Assembly: GCA_958450365.1 (NCBI GenBank)
Contig: CAUEEP010000925.1
Location: forward strand, 930,001-994,000
Source: Mesorhabditis belari
Lineage: Eukaryota; Nematoda; Chromadorea; Rhabditida; Rhabditidae
Length of the DNA: 64,000 bases
Reading direction: 5' to 3'
Every line of letters begins with the position of its first letter. Within the stretch, counting starts at the first letter, position 1. The translations under genes and the position numbers were made by a program. Shown here piece after piece: positions 54,806 to 64,000 of the stretch. The notes under the pieces are model-generated. The model saw nothing but the letters and a program-made list of their open reading frames with translations. It was not told where the DNA came from and searched no databases.

Positions 54806-55262
54806 TTAGGTTGTCCGGAAATAAAAGAGCGTTTTCAACTCGAATATTTAAAATCCCATAAATTGATCCAAACAAAACTTTATTAATCGATATAAAAACC
54901 ATTACAATTAACACATTTTGGCCAACGAGAAACAAGTTTCATGCCGGTAGCATATAAGTCCGAGCTTCTGGAGGCGATAAAGTCGGCGGGGGCGTTTTTG
55001 GCATCGTCTTGAGTTTTGAAGCATTCCTCCAGGAGAAAGTTGTCGAGGTGCTTCAAAAAGGGGTAGTCGGTAGGCGAAAGGTCCGGCGAATATGTCGGCT
55101 GAGGCAAAATTTCGTAGCTAAGTTCGTTCAGCTTTTGCAGGGTCGGTTGTGCGACGTGCGGACGAGCGCTGTCGTGGAGATGAATTGGACCTTTTCTGTT
55201 GGCCAATGCCGAGCACGACTCGACGACACTGCCTTGGCCCCAAACTTTGTTAATGTTACGAG
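54806..55262 (-). mobile_element. Mariner relic 3' of IFT80 copy 2
   Basis: Terminal repeat ttaggttgtccggaaataaa with TA at 54804-54805. The minus strand reads the transposase C-terminal part: HDSARPH, LSPTDYPFLKHLDNFL and an ending RWPKCVNCNG. The N-terminal half and far end are missing. The same terminal repeat in decayed form follows copy 1 at 45204, so it inserted before the duplication. Confidence 0.85.
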
Positions 55263-55346
55263 CCTTTCAGCTGCATTTTGGCTAATTGTAAATTGATCCT
55301 AGTCAAAAGTTACTTTTCCGTTCAATGCAAACCAACCAGAACCTAA

Positions 55347-55505
55347 TTATTGGGTTGGTGGAAAAGTCCTTTCGGATTTTTTGGGAGAGTACCTTAAATT
55401 TGTCCAATTTTGACGTTTTATAGCTCCTAAAGCTGAATTCAAGACGGATCGATTGGTAAAAACCGTTTTGAGATATCTCTTTTCTAAAAGTTTTTACAAT
55501 GGTAG
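55347..55505. mobile_element. Mariner end fragment
   Basis: Begins ttgggttggtggaaaagtcc after 'atta', a mariner-type terminal repeat. It interrupts sequence that is continuous at the copy 1 flank (about 45530-45560, 'aaagtaaaaatattaaca'). No coding motif. Confidence 0.65.
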
Positions 55506-56317
55506 GCCAAAGTAAAAATATTAACATGGGAATGCCAACCAAAAATTTCATATTTTTTGCGCAAATCCAACCTTGCAAAATAGGGGTTTTTCTTCTGAAT
55601 CGTGTCCGTAAGCGAAAAATGGCTGATTGCCGAAATTTTTGTGGCCAAGCTGTCACTTTTCTTTTGTGATTGGACAAAAATTTAAAAATCCCAAAAACCT
55701 CAATGAAACCATGGATTACGAGTTGAAACACAAATGCGAGCCAAACACCCTAATTCGAATTCTAAATGACAACCTCATGAGCTACGGTACCAATTGATAG
55801 GGTAAAACGGAAAATTTGCGCTTGAGAAATCATTCTTCTCTTCTCTCCGAAAGGGATTGGTGATCTTTTCTGCCTTATTTTGAGCTTTTCGAGTCGTTCC
55901 TTGTTAGAATAGACTTTTATATCTTTTTAAGCGCAGATCTTACTAGTTTTACGGATTTTTTTGATGACACATCAGCTATATTAGGTCTACGACACGTTTT
56001 TTCTTAAAAAAAGCGACTGCTTAAATCTTTTGAGTCAATCTTAGCTCCTTTCAGATGTAAAGCTTTGATTATTGTTGTTGATGCACTAAAGATCATCACA
56101 AGTTTTAGAGAAATCAAAGATTTTATCCAAAAACCCGCCTTTGTCCCCAACTTATTTTTGTTTTGTAGCCAAGTTTTCAAAGAGAAGTCAAAGATTTTAT
56201 CAAACTTTAGCCAAAAACCGACATTTGGGCCCAGCTTGTTGATTATTTTGGTTTTGTGGCCAACTTCTCTGCCAGATATTTGGTTGTTCTTTTCTAATCT
56301 TTCAATTTTCAGGCAGA
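55506..56317. other. Upstream module of F-box-like gene 3
   Basis: Shares the 5' family module with 47500-48013 and 61720-62342 ('gctacggtaccaattgat' etc.). Acceptor TTTTCAG just before the start. A frame on the minus strand at 56004-56483 is a shadow. Confidence 0.5.
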
Positions 56318-57430
56318 ATGGCAGGACTTCCAGTCGACATACCCAATCTTCTCTATTTCCCGATGGAGAAACTCTGCTACGATCTGGTTTTGGAAGGAAT
56401 CGATGAATTGAAGCCAAAAGATGTGCCCGAATTGATGAAAGTTGACAGAAGATTTCGAGGGATTCTTCTCCAGAAACCAGCACGGATTCTTGGAAAACAA
56501 ATTCATTTGATTAGCGTCGGGATGGATGATCGAGGAAGTCTGGATGACGAGCACGATCGCTACGAGGATCTAGTCTTCATCATGAAATTCGCTGAATCGA
56601 CGCCGCTTCGATTTTATAACTACAAAGAGGTCCTTCTCTTGTCAGGGGTTGAACGATGTTCGATTTTGAAGATTTCAGAAGCGGGAGGGGGATTCATTGG
56701 TGGGAAAAAACTTTCGGCACTCAAGAAGGCCCTCGCCAATTTGAAACAAGTCGGCGAGTTGGAAGTTCAGATCGATCACGACAAATTCAACGATTTTTTG
56801 TGGAATTTAAAAGCTGAAGTCACCGATCTAGCAACATTTTTTTTTTACCATTTACGGGGAGAGGCACATCAACAACTTATGTTGTCTTTGATCAATGGAA
56901 GCCTTCAAAATTGTAAAATGATCTCAGTGGATCTTTATGATGGGCCTGATTTTTATCCAACACTTTTTTCGGCACTTTCGAAGACTCAACTTGAGTTATT
57001 TGTACCTGAGGTTTATTCAAAATATGTCAACTCGACAATTGAGTTGATTCTGAATTCCGGGATTCCGAGTGGAAATAAAGAAGCCGCTTTTGTCGTGCTT
57101 CTTTCGGGCGGTGAAATGGGAGTTAAAATTAACAATTTGATCAAGAACTTTCCTGAAATTCGTCAGATCGACGAACCAAACATCAGGACTTTCATGAGGG
57201 ATACAATGGTGGAAACGCGGAGAAAACACGAGTTTATTATTCAGGGTTGTGATCGTTCTGAGTCTGATCATTCTCTTCGTGGTCCAATCAAGAAACGGGT
57301 TGGGCATTATGTTTCTCATGATAGTTCATTTGATTGCTATTTGAAAAGGTTCGACGAGAAGCGTGACTGTATTTATGTTGTGGGCTCTTACTTTTTCTTC
57401 GCCAAATATGTTTCATCGATTCAATTCTAG
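56318..57430 (+). CDS. F-box-like family gene 3, intact, 370 aa
   Basis: Single uninterrupted exon, with TTTTCAG and five bases before the ATG. N-terminal F-box-like segment, residues about 8-50 (LLYFPMEKLCYDLVLEGID, KPKDVPELMK, DRRFR). Then KPARILGKQIHL, a helical middle with KALANLKQVGELEV, and SLINGSLQNCKMISVDLYD and KTQLELFV in the C-terminal half. The short tail lacks the Ser-rich insert and ends YFFFAKYVSSIQF. Probably a nematode F-box/FTH-like adaptor of an SCF ubiquitin ligase with an unknown target; this is inferred from layout, since the F-box match is weak by eye. Polyadenylation signal AATAAA at about 57645. It shares flanks with genes 2 and 4, so all three arose by block duplication. 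Confidence 0.75.
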   Translation: MAGLPVDIPNLLYFPMEKLCYDLVLEGIDELKPKDVPELMKVDRRFRGILLQKPARILGKQIHLISVGMDDRGSLDDEHDRYEDLVFIMKFAESTPLRFYNYKEVLLLSGVERCSILKISEAGGGFIGGKKLSALKKALANLKQVGELEVQIDHDKFNDFLWNLKAEVTDLATFFFYHLRGEAHQQLMLSLINGSLQNCKMISVDLYDGPDFYPTLFSALSKTQLELFVPEVYSKYVNSTIELILNSGIPSGNKEAAFVVLLSGGEMGVKINNLIKNFPEIRQIDEPNIRTFMRDTMVETRRKHEFIIQGCDRSESDHSLRGPIKKRVGHYVSHDSSFDCYLKRFDEKRDCIYVVGSYFFFAKYVSSIQF

Positions 57431-60210
57431 CTTTGTTTGTAGATGCCCCAATACTTTGTATTTTTCAGATCAGTCTTTTATGACAGCGCTTATTTAGTCT
57501 ATGGCGCCTAGTTCCGCTTTTTTGCCAAAAATGTGCTTGTCGAAATTTGAAATTGTGAGTACGAGATTTGTTTTGCGATGTTTTATTATGATATGTGGGT
57601 ACTATTTCGTGATTTTTTTCACCTTTAACTTGGTCTATTCATAAATAAATTCTGCAATCAACAAAATCAAATGAAATAGCGTTCAGCTTCAACGCTGCAT
57701 GTATTTATTGAGGAGTTTGACTTTGTTTTAAACTTTAGAAACACGAATCGACTTGTGATAGATTTTGGATCGAATTGGTCGCCTTTGAACATACATGAAG
57801 AGAGAAGATCACAGAATTGAGCTGAAATAATCTTTGCATTATGGCCTCACTCTTTTTGCCTTTTGTTCCATGGTTTTGATAAAAAGACCAAAAGAAAGGG
57901 CTTCATGATGGAGTAACAAACAAATTTTAGGAGAATGACAGTCATTTGGCGATTTGAATGCTAATAGCTAGGCAAGGCATTAAATTGTCATTGTCATTGT
58001 CATTTTGCAAGGAAATTTGCTTGCTAACTCTATCATAGACTTTAGAAAGCGTAAGTAGCTTATAAGGGAGTTTTGACTATTTTCAGCCACGGGAATCTGC
58101 CCTTCTTACACTAGTGTGTTCCCAATCTTAAGGATATCAATTATTTTGGAAAGACTTAAAGCATCGAGTGAGTCAAGCTTGAAGCTTTGAGTTTCTTTGA
58201 GGGAAGTTATCAACTCGAACGCCGTAAATATTCACAAGTATGGCTTGAAGCCAAGGAACTCATTTTTTGGATTTCGTTGAGGGTGAACATTCAAAATATT
58301 TATAACATCATCCAGAAAACAACAATAGGGCTGGTTTTGCATCAAAATTTTAACACTGAATATACACTGAAAATAAATAAGAATTGGATGCATTGCAGAT
58401 GAGATTCTTGGTTGATTGAACAGCTCGATTCCAGAGCCCTTTAGCCTATTATGAGGCTATTGACTACATATGATAAATGAATAAGTCGACAACTAACTTA
58501 TGGATAAGAGATATGGTGATGATGAATTGGTAGACGAGACATAGTATGAATCCCATAGCATATAGGAAAAAGTGTCTAAAAGTACTAGTTGTGATCCAGA
58601 AATAACAATATTCAATGGACATTAGAGGAAGTCTCATTGACGAGTGATGTGAATCGACAGAGCTCTTGAGAAGAGTGCGGTGAATGGGAAAAACGGTGAA
58701 GAATGATCGACCCAATTCCAATCTCAAATCAGATGTAGAGTTTGTAGAGCGTAGAGCTTAAAGGGGGTGCTTCTTTTATAAGGTAGCATCTAGTGAAAAG
58801 TGTGTAAAAATACTAGTTGTGATCCAGAAATAACAAAATGGGTCTGGCTGGATGCATAATGTGAAGTTTTAGATGCTACAGAGTTGAGTGCAGGCTCAAA
58901 AGTCTCAAATCATGTCATGTGATTAAATGATTCGGCTTCTTTCTGTTAGAGCTTCCGATGAGAGAACTAACGACTCATGTTTCGCCTTCCCGTCTTCCCG
59001 AAACGCCTGCGAGCCTGCCCAAATCCTAATGGTGACCGATTCGAATTTAATAGTTGGTTTAATGTTATTTATTGTTTTGTTTGCATTTATTTAATGAATT
59101 TATAATTGTTAATGGATCAAAGTGGTTTTCAAAACGAGTTTGTTTGTCCTCGAACTCCTCGAACCTGTTTATCATCTATTTGTGTAACTCAAAAAGCTTA
59201 AACACCTTGAAAGCGCCCGTATACTAACAACAATGCAGGTGTATTCGCCCTCTCCTCATCGTCCTCATAGCTCTCGTTTTTGGCGGCTATCTCACGTGCT
59301 TTTTACTCGGCTTTTGTCCGGAAAAAATGAAAAGTATTTATATAGGAGTTTAACTAGCCTGCTTTATCTAACAATAAGTGATAAGATTCTTGTGTTTTCC
59401 TGCTGCTTGAATAAATGGCACAAAGATTGAGCTTCTTGTATTATATGGATCCCTGTAGACAATCAGCACAAGAAATCGATGGATACACAGCGAGAAGTTT
59501 CATTTTAACGGCTTAAACAATTTGTTGAACTGTTTGAATAAACTGTAACGAAAGCAGCTCTGTACTTGTGCAATAAATTGGACGGTTTTTTGCGGGTAAT
59601 TTGATTGATTCTATCAATGTTCAGATGAAAAAGAAGCACTAAATGAAATAAATAAATGCAAATTTTCAAGCGTGCACTAATATTTTTTCAACCGCCTCCC
59701 GGACCGTAATACTATTAGAGAGTGCACTACTATTAGAGAAAACAGCACCAATCATTTTCCGGGAGAAGAGAAGAATGATTTCTTAACAGCAAGTTTCCCT
59801 TTTATTTCATCAATTAATACCCTAGTCCACAAGGTTGTTTTTTAGAATTTAGAATTTGGGTGTTTAGCTCAGATTTCTTCAATTGTAATCCATCGTTTCA
59901 TTGAGGTTTTTGAAATCTTGAAATTTTTCTTAATGTTCCGTTTGTCGGTGTTTCCGTAAACCCCCCAATCGACTGATCTGCCTGCTTCTTTTGATTGGCA
60001 AAGCACAAGTGGCTCGTTTAGAGGCGTCCGGAACAGTTGGGTTTGACTCGAAATGACTACGAGATCGAATCTCATTTGCATGAAATCTGTCGGCTATGCT
60101 CAAAAACGATTCATTCAAACGTTAAATTTTTTTAAAATGCTAAAATATTTTCTCAAAAATACTTCATGCGCTTTTCAAATACGGAATCAGCTTTGATTAA
60201 GATTCGATCT
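57431..60210. other. Intergenic region after F-box-like gene 3
   Basis: The family 3' module lies at about 57650-57870. A 40-base sequence (tactagttgtgatccagaaa...) occurs at 58582 and 58809. A hydrophobic open stretch at 59236-59350 is noted separately. Nothing else is supported. Confidence 0.45.
59236..59350 (+). other. Possible terminal exon of a small membrane peptide
   Basis: After a possible acceptor (aatgcag, about 59239) one frame reads a hydrophobic segment LLIVLIALVFGGYLTCFLLG followed by FCPEKMKS and a TAA at 59350. AATAAA follows at about 59409. No upstream exon in phase was found and the other frame has an ATG, so this is only a candidate. Confidence 0.25.
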
Positions 60211-61109
60211 TTATTTTTGAGCCTTCTTGACGGTCGCTTCGATTTGGACTTTTTGGCGACAAACGTTGTCACAGTAGTTCCAATATTGTGGATAGCATTG
60301 TTGCACGCAGCTCTCGCCCACACCGCAATCCGAATCCTTCTGGCAGTCCGCATTCTGAAACATTCGCTGCATTACACATATAACTAGCTCTACTTAGGTG
60401 TTTTCTTTCAATTTTTGTAACTTGTTTTTATTTCTAGGCTTGGAAGTCGAGAGTTTCAAATTGGAATTCAGGATCTAACAAAAAAATTGAAAAGCTGATT
60501 GAAAAGGATGAGTATTTCAGGTCAAGCCGTTGTACATCCATAAAGCCAACATTACGTGCGTTTAAAAGTTGAAATTTGAAATGACTCTTTTTCATTCCCC
60601 TCTAAGCAATAGGGATCTATCCAATGGATAATTTAATGTTTGCAAAAAAGGCTAAACGAGACTTACAACGGCCTTGTTGCTGAGCTGTTCGACAATCGGC
60701 TTGCAGTCATCATGACATCCCCACAATTCTCCCCATGTATTCTGGCAGGTCGTTTCGCATTTCTCGCCTTGTCCGCACACCTTGCTGCATGCAGCTTTCT
60801 GAAAGAGTAATAAGAATTTGGTTTTAGTTTTTGACTGGGCATAAATTTCTTCACCCATAGAACAGGCAGAATCAATGCTATTCTATTTGATTGTTTGATC
60901 AGCCTACAAATAGAAAATACAATCAAATGATCAGATAATTAGCAGCCTTTAACAAATTAGCCGTAACAAGTTGTAACTTTTATCTTCCTCAAATCATTAT
61001 CAAAAAAGCAACAAACCACTTTTGGCTCATTGTTCTCAACGGGAGCCCCGCTGATGGGCGAAAAGAAGAAAACAACGGAAAAGAAGAGAATGATTTTCAG
61101 CTTGAACAT
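60211..61109 (-). CDS. Small secreted protein with two six-Cys repeats, 3 exons, 121 aa
   Basis: Exons in transcript order: 61109-61020, 60798-60667, 60354-60211, all in phase 0. Residues 1-21 are a clear signal peptide (MFKLKIILFFSVVFFFSPISG). Exon 2 encodes C-x3-C-x5-C-x3-C-x9-C-x3-C with the core CSKVCGQGEKCETTCQ. Exon 3 encodes C-x5-C-x5-C-x3-C-x7-C-x3-C with the core DSDCGVGESCVQQCY. Each repeat has its own exon, so the protein arose by exon duplication. The C-terminus is Lys-rich (KKAQK). An acceptor lies one base before the ATG, and AATAAA overlaps the stop. It does not match a family I can name. An extracellular disulfide-rich peptide, perhaps in defence or cuticle, is possible but unproven. 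Confidence 0.75.
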
Positions 61110-62342
61110 TCTGCAATTGAGAAGCTTGTGAGAAATTTACTAGAATAGCTATTTTGATCCTAAATCCTTGATAAGCTGTGATGAATATCCTCGAAACGGA
61201 AACTCTCTTATACAGCAGAATTGTAAGCATTTACATCAGGATTCCGCAGAGCTCAATTCGCCTTTACCCCTTTTTCTCACGCTCTCAAAACTACGACCTC
61301 TTATCAGGAAATTCAATGATTTATTCTTCGGAGGCTCCTTTGTTTTGTCTTTGTGCCAGCTTATCAATCAAATCAATTGAAATTTCTCTCGAAATGGGAA
61401 GATCTCCGAAATTTCTTTAAAGATCGGGTGATGATTAATTCTTATGACAATTCGAAAAATATGACAATTCGAAGCCCTCTAGTTTCTGGCAAGAATACTG
61501 TAGGCTTACAAAGAAGATGTGTGCGTTCACTGCAGCATTTTTGACTTTTTGTCTAATTTGCACCTAATACCAAGAAATGTGTATGTGGCCGAGCATCGGC
61601 GAGAGATTATTTAAGTAAAGTTGCTGGGGCGTCTGAAACAAATAAAAGAAATGGCATGTTCAACGAGCTGGGTATGAGGAGTAAGACAGGATGATGCCAT
61701 TTTTATAATTTTAAAATTTTTGTGACCAAGCTGTCACTTTTCTTTTGTGAATTGATATAAATTTAAAAATCTCAAAAACCTCCATGAAACTATGGATTAC
61801 GAGTTGCAAACAAAATGTGAGCCAAACACCCAAATTCGAATTCTAAATGACAAGCTCATGGGCTACGGTACCAATTGATGCGATAAAACGGAAATTTTTG
61901 GGCTTGGGAAATCATTCTTCACTTCTCCCCGAAAGTTATTGGTGATCTTTTCTACCATATTTTGGGCTTTTTGAGTTGTTACTTGTTAGAATAGATCCTT
62001 TTAAACGCTTTTATATCTTTTTACTAGTTTTAAGCCTTTTTTGATGACAAATGGCCTATTTTTGGTCTACGACACGTTTTTTCTTAAAAAAAGCGACTGC
62101 TTAAATCTTTTGAGTCAATTTTAGCTCCTTTTAGATGTAAAGCTTAGATTATTGTTGTTTATTACTAAAGATCATCACAAGTTTTAGAGAAATCAAAGAT
62201 TTTATGAAACTTTAGCCTGCATTGGTCAAACAAACAAAACCGCCATTTGTCCCCACCTTGTTGATTGTTTTTGTTCTGTAGCCAACTTTTCTGCCTTGCA
62301 ATTACTGATTTTTCTTTTCTAATCTTTCAATTTTCAGGCAGA
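61110..62342. other. Upstream module of F-box-like gene 4
   Basis: Divergent intergenic region between the Cys-rich gene and F-box-like gene 4. From about 61720 it matches the 5' module of genes 2 and 3. Small frames at 61168-61544 have no support. Confidence 0.5.
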
Positions 62343-63461
62343 ATGGCAGATCTTCCAGTCGAGATGCCCAATCTTCTCAAATTCCCGATGGTAAAACTCT
62401 GCTACGATCTGGTTTTGGAAGTAATCGATGAATTGGACCCAAAAGATGTGCCCGAATTGATGAAAGCTGACAGAAGATTTCGAGGGATTCTTCTCCAGAA
62501 ACCAGCACGGATTCTTGGAAAACAAATCCATTTGATTCGCGTCGAGATGGATGTTCGAGATAGTTGGGATGACGAGCGCAAACGCTACGAGGATCTAGTC
62601 TTCATCATGAAATTCGCAGAATCAACGCCTCTTCCATTTTATTTCTTGTCACATAAAGTCCTTCTCTTGTCACAGGTTGAACGATGTTCGGTTTTGAACA
62701 TTTCAGAAGATGGAAGGGGATTCATTGATACGAAGAAACTTTCGGCACTCAAGAAGGCCTTCGCCAATTTGAAACAAGTCGACGAGTTGGATGTTCAGAT
62801 CTATGAAGACTATTTCAACGATTGTTTGTGGAATTTAAAAGCTGAAGTCACCGATCGAGCATCATTGAGGTTTTTCGATTTACAAAATGAAGAGATGCAT
62901 CAACAACTTATCTTGTCTTTGATCAATGGAAGCCTTCAAAATTGCAAAATGATCCAAGTGGATCTTTATCATGTTCCTGATTTTTATCCAATAGTTTATT
63001 CGGCACTTTCGAAGACTCAACTTGAGTTATTTGTGACTGTGGTTCGTTTAGAAAATGTCAAATCGACAATTGAGTTGATTCTGAATTCTGGAATTCCGAG
63101 TGGAAATAAAGAAGCGGCTTGTTTCGTGCGATTTGAAATGGCAGTTGAAATTAACAATTGGATCAAGAACTTTCCCGAAATTTGTGGGGTCAGCGAACCA
63201 AACAAGACTTTCATCGTGGGTACAATGATGGAAACGCTGAGAAAACACGGGTTTATTATTCAGGGTTGTGATCGTTCTGAGCCTGATCATTCTCTTCATT
63301 CTCTGGATCGTAGTCTATTCAAGAGAAGGGTTGAGCATTATGTTTCTCCTGATGGTCCATTTGAATGCCATTTGAAAAGAATCGATGAGGAGCGTGGCTG
63401 TATTTATCTTGTGCATCGTGGCTTTTTCTTTGCCAAATATGTTTCATCAATTCAGTTCTAA
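62343..63461 (+). CDS. F-box-like family gene 4, intact, 372 aa
   Basis: Single exon. The start chosen is MADLPVEMPNLL, five bases after TTTTCAG. An upstream in-frame ATG at 62265 lies before that acceptor and is probably intronic or outron. Same layout as gene 3: F-box-like residues about 8-50 (LCYDLVLEVIDELDPKDVPE, DRRFR), KPARILGKQIHL, KAFANLKQVDELDV, SLINGSLQNCKMI, KTQLELFV, and the ending GFFFAKYVSSIQF. The tail is short, with HSLHSLDRSLFKRRVEHY where gene 2 has its long Ser-rich tract. The role as a substrate adaptor for SCF ligases is inferred. AATAAA at about 63676. Confidence 0.75.
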   Translation: MADLPVEMPNLLKFPMVKLCYDLVLEVIDELDPKDVPELMKADRRFRGILLQKPARILGKQIHLIRVEMDVRDSWDDERKRYEDLVFIMKFAESTPLPFYFLSHKVLLLSQVERCSVLNISEDGRGFIDTKKLSALKKAFANLKQVDELDVQIYEDYFNDCLWNLKAEVTDRASLRFFDLQNEEMHQQLILSLINGSLQNCKMIQVDLYHVPDFYPIVYSALSKTQLELFVTVVRLENVKSTIELILNSGIPSGNKEAACFVRFEMAVEINNWIKNFPEICGVSEPNKTFIVGTMMETLRKHGFIIQGCDRSEPDHSLHSLDRSLFKRRVEHYVSPDGPFECHLKRIDEERGCIYLVHRGFFFAKYVSSIQF

Positions 63462-64000
63462 CTTTGTTGGTTTATGCCCCAATACTTTGTATTTTTTCAG
63501 GTTAATTTTATGACAGCACTTATTTAGTCTATGCCACCTACTTCCAATTCTTTGCCAAAAATGTGCCTGTCGAATTTTGAATTCTTGAGTACGAGATTTT
63601 GTTTGGTGGTGTTTTATTGTGATATGTGAGTACTATTTTGTGATTTTTTTTCACGTTTTACTCTGTCTATGCATGAATAAATTCTTCAATCAATAAAATC
63701 AAATTGAATAGAGTTCGACTTCCACTCTTCTTGTATTTATTGAAGAGTTTGACTTTGTTTTAAACTTTAGAAACCCCATTCGACTTGTGATACATTTTTG
63801 ATCGAATTCTCTTTGAACATGCATGAAAAGAGGAGATCGCAGAATTGAGCTGAAATATTGTTTACCAGGTCTTGGTGTCGCATTATGGCCTTACTCTTTT
63901 TGCCTTTTGTTCCATGGTTCTGATGTAAAGACCACAAGAAAAGGCTTCATGATGGAGTAACAGACAAATTTTAGGACAATGACAGCCATTTGGATTTGAA
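63462..64000. other. 3' flank of F-box-like gene 4
   Basis: The family 3' module continues to the window end ('gtatttattgaagagtttga' at 63732, 'ttccatggttctgatg' at about 63910), closely following gene 3 flank 57650-57960. No gene. Confidence 0.6.

Overview
The window reads as a piece of a nematode genome, probably a rhabditid. It is AT-rich. The protein genes are split into many exons with short GT...TTTTCAG introns. Most start codons sit 0 to 11 bases after a TTTTCAG-type acceptor, as expected for spliced-leader trans-splicing. The best gene matches are to families well known in nematodes. No bacterial operon, CRISPR or rRNA signal was seen. Exon models below were built by hand from splice sites, reading phase and family resemblance. 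No database was searched.

Layout. 1-4.9 kb: no gene, with tandem repeats, two large fold-back repeats and a tRNA-like relic. 4.9-12.4 kb (+): a complete 13-exon secreted carboxylesterase whose introns hold a MITE, two mariner relics, a satellite and tRNA-like relics. 14.1-25.3 kb (-): a 12-exon endophilin-B gene (N-BAR plus SH3), with a complete 8-exon DAZ/BOULE-like RNA-binding gene (19.7-22.3 kb, +) nested inside one of its introns on the other strand. 25.3-30 kb: intergenic, with a cluster of decayed tRNA-like elements and a mariner relic. 30.1-45.0 kb (+): a complete 22-exon IFT80 (che-2) gene, an intraflagellar transport subunit. Its introns carry Tc1-, mariner- and Merlin/ISXO2-type transposon relics, a MITE and several minisatellites.

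45-64 kb is a recently shuffled region. The 3' third of the IFT80 gene is repeated in direct orientation at about 50.5-54.6 kb. Around it lie four members of one F-box-like family: an inverted fragment at 46.2-46.7, a frameshifted copy at 48.0-49.5, and intact copies at 56.3-57.4 and 62.3-63.5. These have shared 5' and 3' flanks, so unequal or ectopic exchange probably built the block. A small secreted protein with two six-cysteine repeats lies at 60.2-61.1 kb (-).

The main points of interest are the nested DAZ-like gene, the IFT80 duplication whose second copy preserves empty target sites for two transposons present in the first, and the serine-rich tail that appears in only some F-box paralogs. 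The genes do not form one pathway: IFT80 is ciliary, the DAZ-like gene should be germline, endophilin-B acts on membranes, and the esterase and Cys-rich protein are secreted.
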